Shown: positions 61,239-64,000 of the stretch, one piece after another
How the letters are laid out: the number at the start of each line of letters is the position of its first letter
How positions within the stretch are numbered: the first letter of the stretch is position 1
Assembly (NCBI RefSeq): GCF_000812875.1
Contig: NZ_JSYK01000003.1
Location: 1,240,001-1,304,000, forward strand
DNA length: 64,000 bases
Direction: 5' to 3'
Source: Kaistella solincola
Lineage (GTDB): Bacteria > Bacteroidota > Bacteroidia > Flavobacteriales > Weeksellaceae
Notes under the pieces: generated by a model
What the model saw: only the letters and a program-made list of their open reading frames with translations
What the model was told of the DNA's origin: nothing
Databases searched by the model: none
Program-made: the position numbers and the translations under genes

Positions 61239-63164
61239 TTATTTAAGTTTCCGGTTAATCACTCGGTCCATATAATCCTGATACCAGGCTTTGGTCAAAA
61301 GAATTCCCTTTTGCATTTCCGTATTTAGAGGTTGCCTGATGAGATTATTTTTCAAAGCTTTATCATCAATAGCATAAATTCCGGTAACTTCTTCACCATT
61401 AAAAAGGTAAATATAATTCCCGATAATCATCTGTTCGTTGATGGAATCGGAATTTACAATCAAATAATCTTCTTTTTTCTCCGAAACCAAACTTCGTCCC
61501 CAGCTCCGAATTTTTTTGTTGTAGCCCATTAAATCTACCAAAGTCGGATAAATGTCCATTTGCTGAGTTGGCTCGGTAATTTCGCCCTGCAAATTATATT
61601 TTGAGTTTGGTGAATAAAACATGATTGGAATCGCAAAACGGTTCATGGCTTTTTCGTATTCCGGATAACCAACCTGGTTTGTATGGTCGGCAACAAAAAC
61701 AAAAATGGTATTGTTGTACCACGGCATTTTTTCAGCAGTTTCGAAGAATTTTTTTAAAGCAAAATCAGTATAACCAATAGGTTCGTGAATTTCCAGCGGA
61801 CCTTTTTTAAATTTCCCTACATATTTTGTCGGAACTTTAAACGGATGATGCGAGGAAACCGAAAATAAAGTGGCAAAAAAGGGCGATTTTTTCTGGTTTA
61901 AAGTCTGCGCAAAAAACTGAAAAAACGGCTCGTCCCAAATTCCCCAAATGCCATCAAATTCCTGATCATTATTAAATTCCGTTTTTCCGTAATAATGTTT
62001 GAAACCCAGAATATTTCCGAAACCTAAAAATCCCATCGAACCGTTTGGTGCCCCATGAAAAAAAGAAGTATCATAACCCATTTCGTTCGCGACAGAAACC
62101 AAGGATTGAATTTTTTGGTTGGAATACGGCGAGCTTGTAAAAGCATCTTTCAAGCTCGGAATTCCCGCCAATACGGAACTCATACCGTGAATAGACTGCC
62201 GGCCGTTTGCAAAAGCATTCGTCGCAATTAAACTTTGCGTCGCTAAACTGTCAAAAAAAGGCGTGTACGACTCGAAATTTTTAATTCCGGAATTTTTGTT
62301 AAAAGCACCGGAATATTCTTTACCAAAACTTTCTAAAATGAAAATCACCACGTTGGGTTTTGGTTCCACGTTTTCGCGAGGGTAATATTTATAAGGTTTA
62401 ATATTTTCTCCGATGAATTTTTCATCAACAAAATGAACTTCTTTGAAATTATTCGTCGTCAGCGTACGGAAAAAAGAAAAAACGCTGTTCAGCACCACAT
62501 TTGCATGCACGGGTTTGGTGACGTGCCTGTTTGCATCAACCAGATTAATCGGCCGCGTGGAATGTCTAAAATCACCACGGATGCCACCAACGACAAGCAA
62601 CGCCGCTACACAAAGCGTAAGAATTGAAAACAGAAAGTACGGAACCAGTTTTTTCGGCCTTATTTCGGCAATTTTTACTCTTTTATAAAGATAAATCCAA
62701 AATGCCGTCAAAACAACAAACCAAATAATTACAAACGGATGTTCAGCGAACGAAGTCAGAAAAATCTCGCCGACGTTATTTTCGTTTTGTGCCACTTTAA
62801 AAGCTGCACTGGTGAGCCGCGCCTGCGAAAATTTGTAATAAATAAAATCACCGAAATTTAAGCTGTACGCAATTCCGTTGGTGATGAAATAAAGGTAAAA
62901 AAGAAATTTTTGGTAAGGTTTCCGGCTATTTATAAGAATCGGAATTAAACTTAAAAGGATAAAAAGCGAATTCACGTACAAAATCGCAGTAGTATCAAAC
63001 GAAAAACCGCGGTATGCGATATTCAGATATTCTGAAAAACTGTCAACAGGAATCAGATTTTTATTGAAAAACCAAAACAGCAGACGCGCAATCTGGTAAA
63101 ATACAAAAGCCAAAAAACTTCGGTATAAAAGGGCTAAAATTTCCTGTTTTCTAATTTCTTTCAT
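61239..63164 (-). CDS. LtaS-like sulfatase-fold membrane protein
   Basis: The 641-residue protein has five N-terminal transmembrane helices (to about residue 190) and an extracytoplasmic alkaline phosphatase-type domain: NVVIFILESFGKEYSGAF (metal site), FANGRQSIHGMSSVLAGIP (nucleophile region, Ser), DTSFFHGAPNGSMGF, FVFVADHTNQ and the C-terminal end. This is the lipoteichoic acid synthase/phosphoglycerol transferase family. Flavobacteria have no LTA, so it may decorate another glycan or lipid. Confidence 0.88.
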   Translation of the reverse strand: MKEIRKQEILALLYRSFLAFVFYQIARLLFWFFNKNLIPVDSFSEYLNIAYRGFSFDTTAILYVNSLFILLSLIPILINSRKPYQKFLFYLYFITNGIAYSLNFGDFIYYKFSQARLTSAAFKVAQNENNVGEIFLTSFAEHPFVIIWFVVLTAFWIYLYKRVKIAEIRPKKLVPYFLFSILTLCVAALLVVGGIRGDFRHSTRPINLVDANRHVTKPVHANVVLNSVFSFFRTLTTNNFKEVHFVDEKFIGENIKPYKYYPRENVEPKPNVVIFILESFGKEYSGAFNKNSGIKNFESYTPFFDSLATQSLIATNAFANGRQSIHGMSSVLAGIPSLKDAFTSSPYSNQKIQSLVSVANEMGYDTSFFHGAPNGSMGFLGFGNILGFKHYYGKTEFNNDQEFDGIWGIWDEPFFQFFAQTLNQKKSPFFATLFSVSSHHPFKVPTKYVGKFKKGPLEIHEPIGYTDFALKKFFETAEKMPWYNNTIFVFVADHTNQVGYPEYEKAMNRFAIPIMFYSPNSKYNLQGEITEPTQQMDIYPTLVDLMGYNKKIRSWGRSLVSEKKEDYLIVNSDSINEQMIIGNYIYLFNGEEVTGIYAIDDKALKNNLIRQPLNTEMQKGILLTKAWYQDYMDRVINRKLK

Positions 63165-63186
63165 TAATTATCTGAAAAATATGATG

Positions 63187-63194
63187 CAAATTTA
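63187..63194 (-). promoter_or_regulatory. -7 element of the LtaS-like gene
   Basis: On the minus strand TAAATTTG lies 22 nt before the ATG. Confidence 0.55.
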
Positions 63195-63262
63195 CATTAT
63201 TTTCGCATCTTAACGTCATGTGCGAAAGCGCCGGAAAGCACAGAAAAAATCAATAAAATCCT

Positions 63263-63270
63263 TAATTTTG
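63263..63270 (+). promoter_or_regulatory. -7 element of pssA, start-codon proximal
   Basis: TAATTTTG ends 5 nt before the pssA ATG, again suggesting a leaderless mRNA. Confidence 0.6.
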
Positions 63271-63275
63271 CAGCT

Positions 63276-63989
63276 ATGAGTTTTATAAAAAACAATTTTG
63301 CCAACATGCTGACTTTGGGAAATCTCATGTCCGGGAGCATTGGCGTCATTCACCTGATTACCGGAAATTACAAAATAACGGCGCTTTGCATTATCATTTC
63401 TTTAGTTCTGGATTTTTTTGATGGACTTGTTGCGCGCGCTTTGAAAGCCAATTCGCCGCTCGGTGTTCAGCTGGATTCGCTTGCGGACATGGTTAGTTTT
63501 GGTGTGCTGCCTGGCGTTACAATGTTTAAAGCTCTGGAACCGTTTGGGAACCAGTTTTTAGGTTTTGATTTACCGTTTAACATTCAATATATCGGGCTTT
63601 TTATCACTTTATTTTCCTGTTTGCGCCTGGCGATTTTCAATCTGGATGATGAGCAAACCTATTTTTTTAAAGGTTTAAATACGCCATCAAATACCATTTT
63701 AATTTTCGGGCTTTATTATGCTTTTGTAGAAAACGGCGCTTTCCGAATATTTTTCGAAAGTCCGCTTTTGCTAATTATGATTACACTGATTTCGTCGCTG
63801 ATTTTGGTGAGTCCCGTGAAAATGATCGCGATGAAATTTAAATCGATGCAGCTGAAAGACAATTACCCAAAAATTGCCCTTTTAGCCGGCGGAATTTTAA
63901 TTCTTCTTTTATTTAAAATCCCGGGAATTCCGCTGGTCATTTTATATTATATTTTGATTTCGGTTGTTTTTCAGAGGCAGTTAAAGTAA
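63276..63989 (+). CDS. pssA: CDP-diacylglycerol-serine O-phosphatidyltransferase
   Basis: The 237-residue integral membrane enzyme makes phosphatidylserine, precursor of phosphatidylethanolamine. It has the CDP-alcohol phosphotransferase motif D-G-x2-A-R-x8-G-x3-D-x3-D, seen as DGLVAR, then G-VQL-D-SLA-D. About seven hydrophobic segments follow. The gene is complete, ending 11 nt before the window edge. Confidence 0.94.
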   Translation: MSFIKNNFANMLTLGNLMSGSIGVIHLITGNYKITALCIIISLVLDFFDGLVARALKANSPLGVQLDSLADMVSFGVLPGVTMFKALEPFGNQFLGFDLPFNIQYIGLFITLFSCLRLAIFNLDDEQTYFFKGLNTPSNTILIFGLYYAFVENGAFRIFFESPLLLIMITLISSLILVSPVKMIAMKFKSMQLKDNYPKIALLAGGILILLLFKIPGIPLVILYYILISVVFQRQLK

Positions 63990-64000
63990 TCAGTTGTCAG

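Overview
The window looks like chromosomal DNA of a flavobacterium of the Chryseobacterium/Kaistella type (Bacteroidota, Weeksellaceae). The reasons are AT-rich, A-rich coding DNA, promoters of the Bacteroidota form (TTTG, about 19 nt, TAnnTTTG), almost no Shine-Dalgarno sequences, a protein with a type IX secretion tail, and families typical of this group (DUF4834, DUF5606, DUF6263, OstA-like, YfhO, START-like, short NuoG). The species call is inference. I see no rRNA, tRNA, CRISPR array, insertion sequence, prophage or defence island. Most of the window is ordinary core genome.

Layout. 1-6.0 kb: the 3' part of a DUF349 protein, an exported protein, ribD (riboflavin), a YigZ/IMPACT protein, a membrane zinc peptidase and an acetyltransferase. 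6.07-19.5 kb: a full respiratory complex I operon nuoABCDEFGHIJKLMN with a short NuoG, closed by a strong terminator. 19.7-25.3 kb: a small exported pair, mazG, a DUF5606 protein, a ruvX-def operon, a phosphohistidine-type phosphatase and a serine hydrolase. 25.5-29.3 kb: a fused UMP synthase (PyrE-PyrF), an AEC transporter, a DsbA-like protein and a Gre-type factor. 29.5-36.6 kb: three envelope proteins, namely an apparently inactive M1-peptidase-like protein with a C-terminal barrel, a T9SS-tailed carbohydrate-binding-like protein and a 1080-residue outer-membrane protein. 36.6-49.8 kb: NamZ-like DUF1343, an ABC permease, a cystathionine/cysteine synthase, a glycosyltransferase, YfhO, small envelope proteins, M3 peptidase, a flippase-like protein and panD. 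50-64 kb: HU, pdxH, yqgE, a class IV aminotransferase-like protein lacking its key lysine, a START-like protein, a class III aminotransferase, OstA, Fur, Kup, pdhB, DUF2147, a LtaS-like sulfatase-fold protein and pssA.

The most unusual material is between and within otherwise ordinary genes: (1) a dispersed short repeat with core GCCGCTAAAAC flanked by A and T runs, about a dozen copies, five of them in a noncoding cluster at 53.47-53.82 kb; (2) GC-rich intergenic palindromic elements at 40.1, 53.3 and 55.1 kb, one of which supplies the stop codon of a glycosyltransferase gene; (3) a UMP synthase that is colinear with the animal enzyme; (4) two pseudoenzyme candidates; (5) three genes whose -7 box lies only 4-6 nt before the ATG, which implies leaderless mRNAs. 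None of these amounts to a clearly new system, but (1) and (2) are poorly explained by ordinary annotation.
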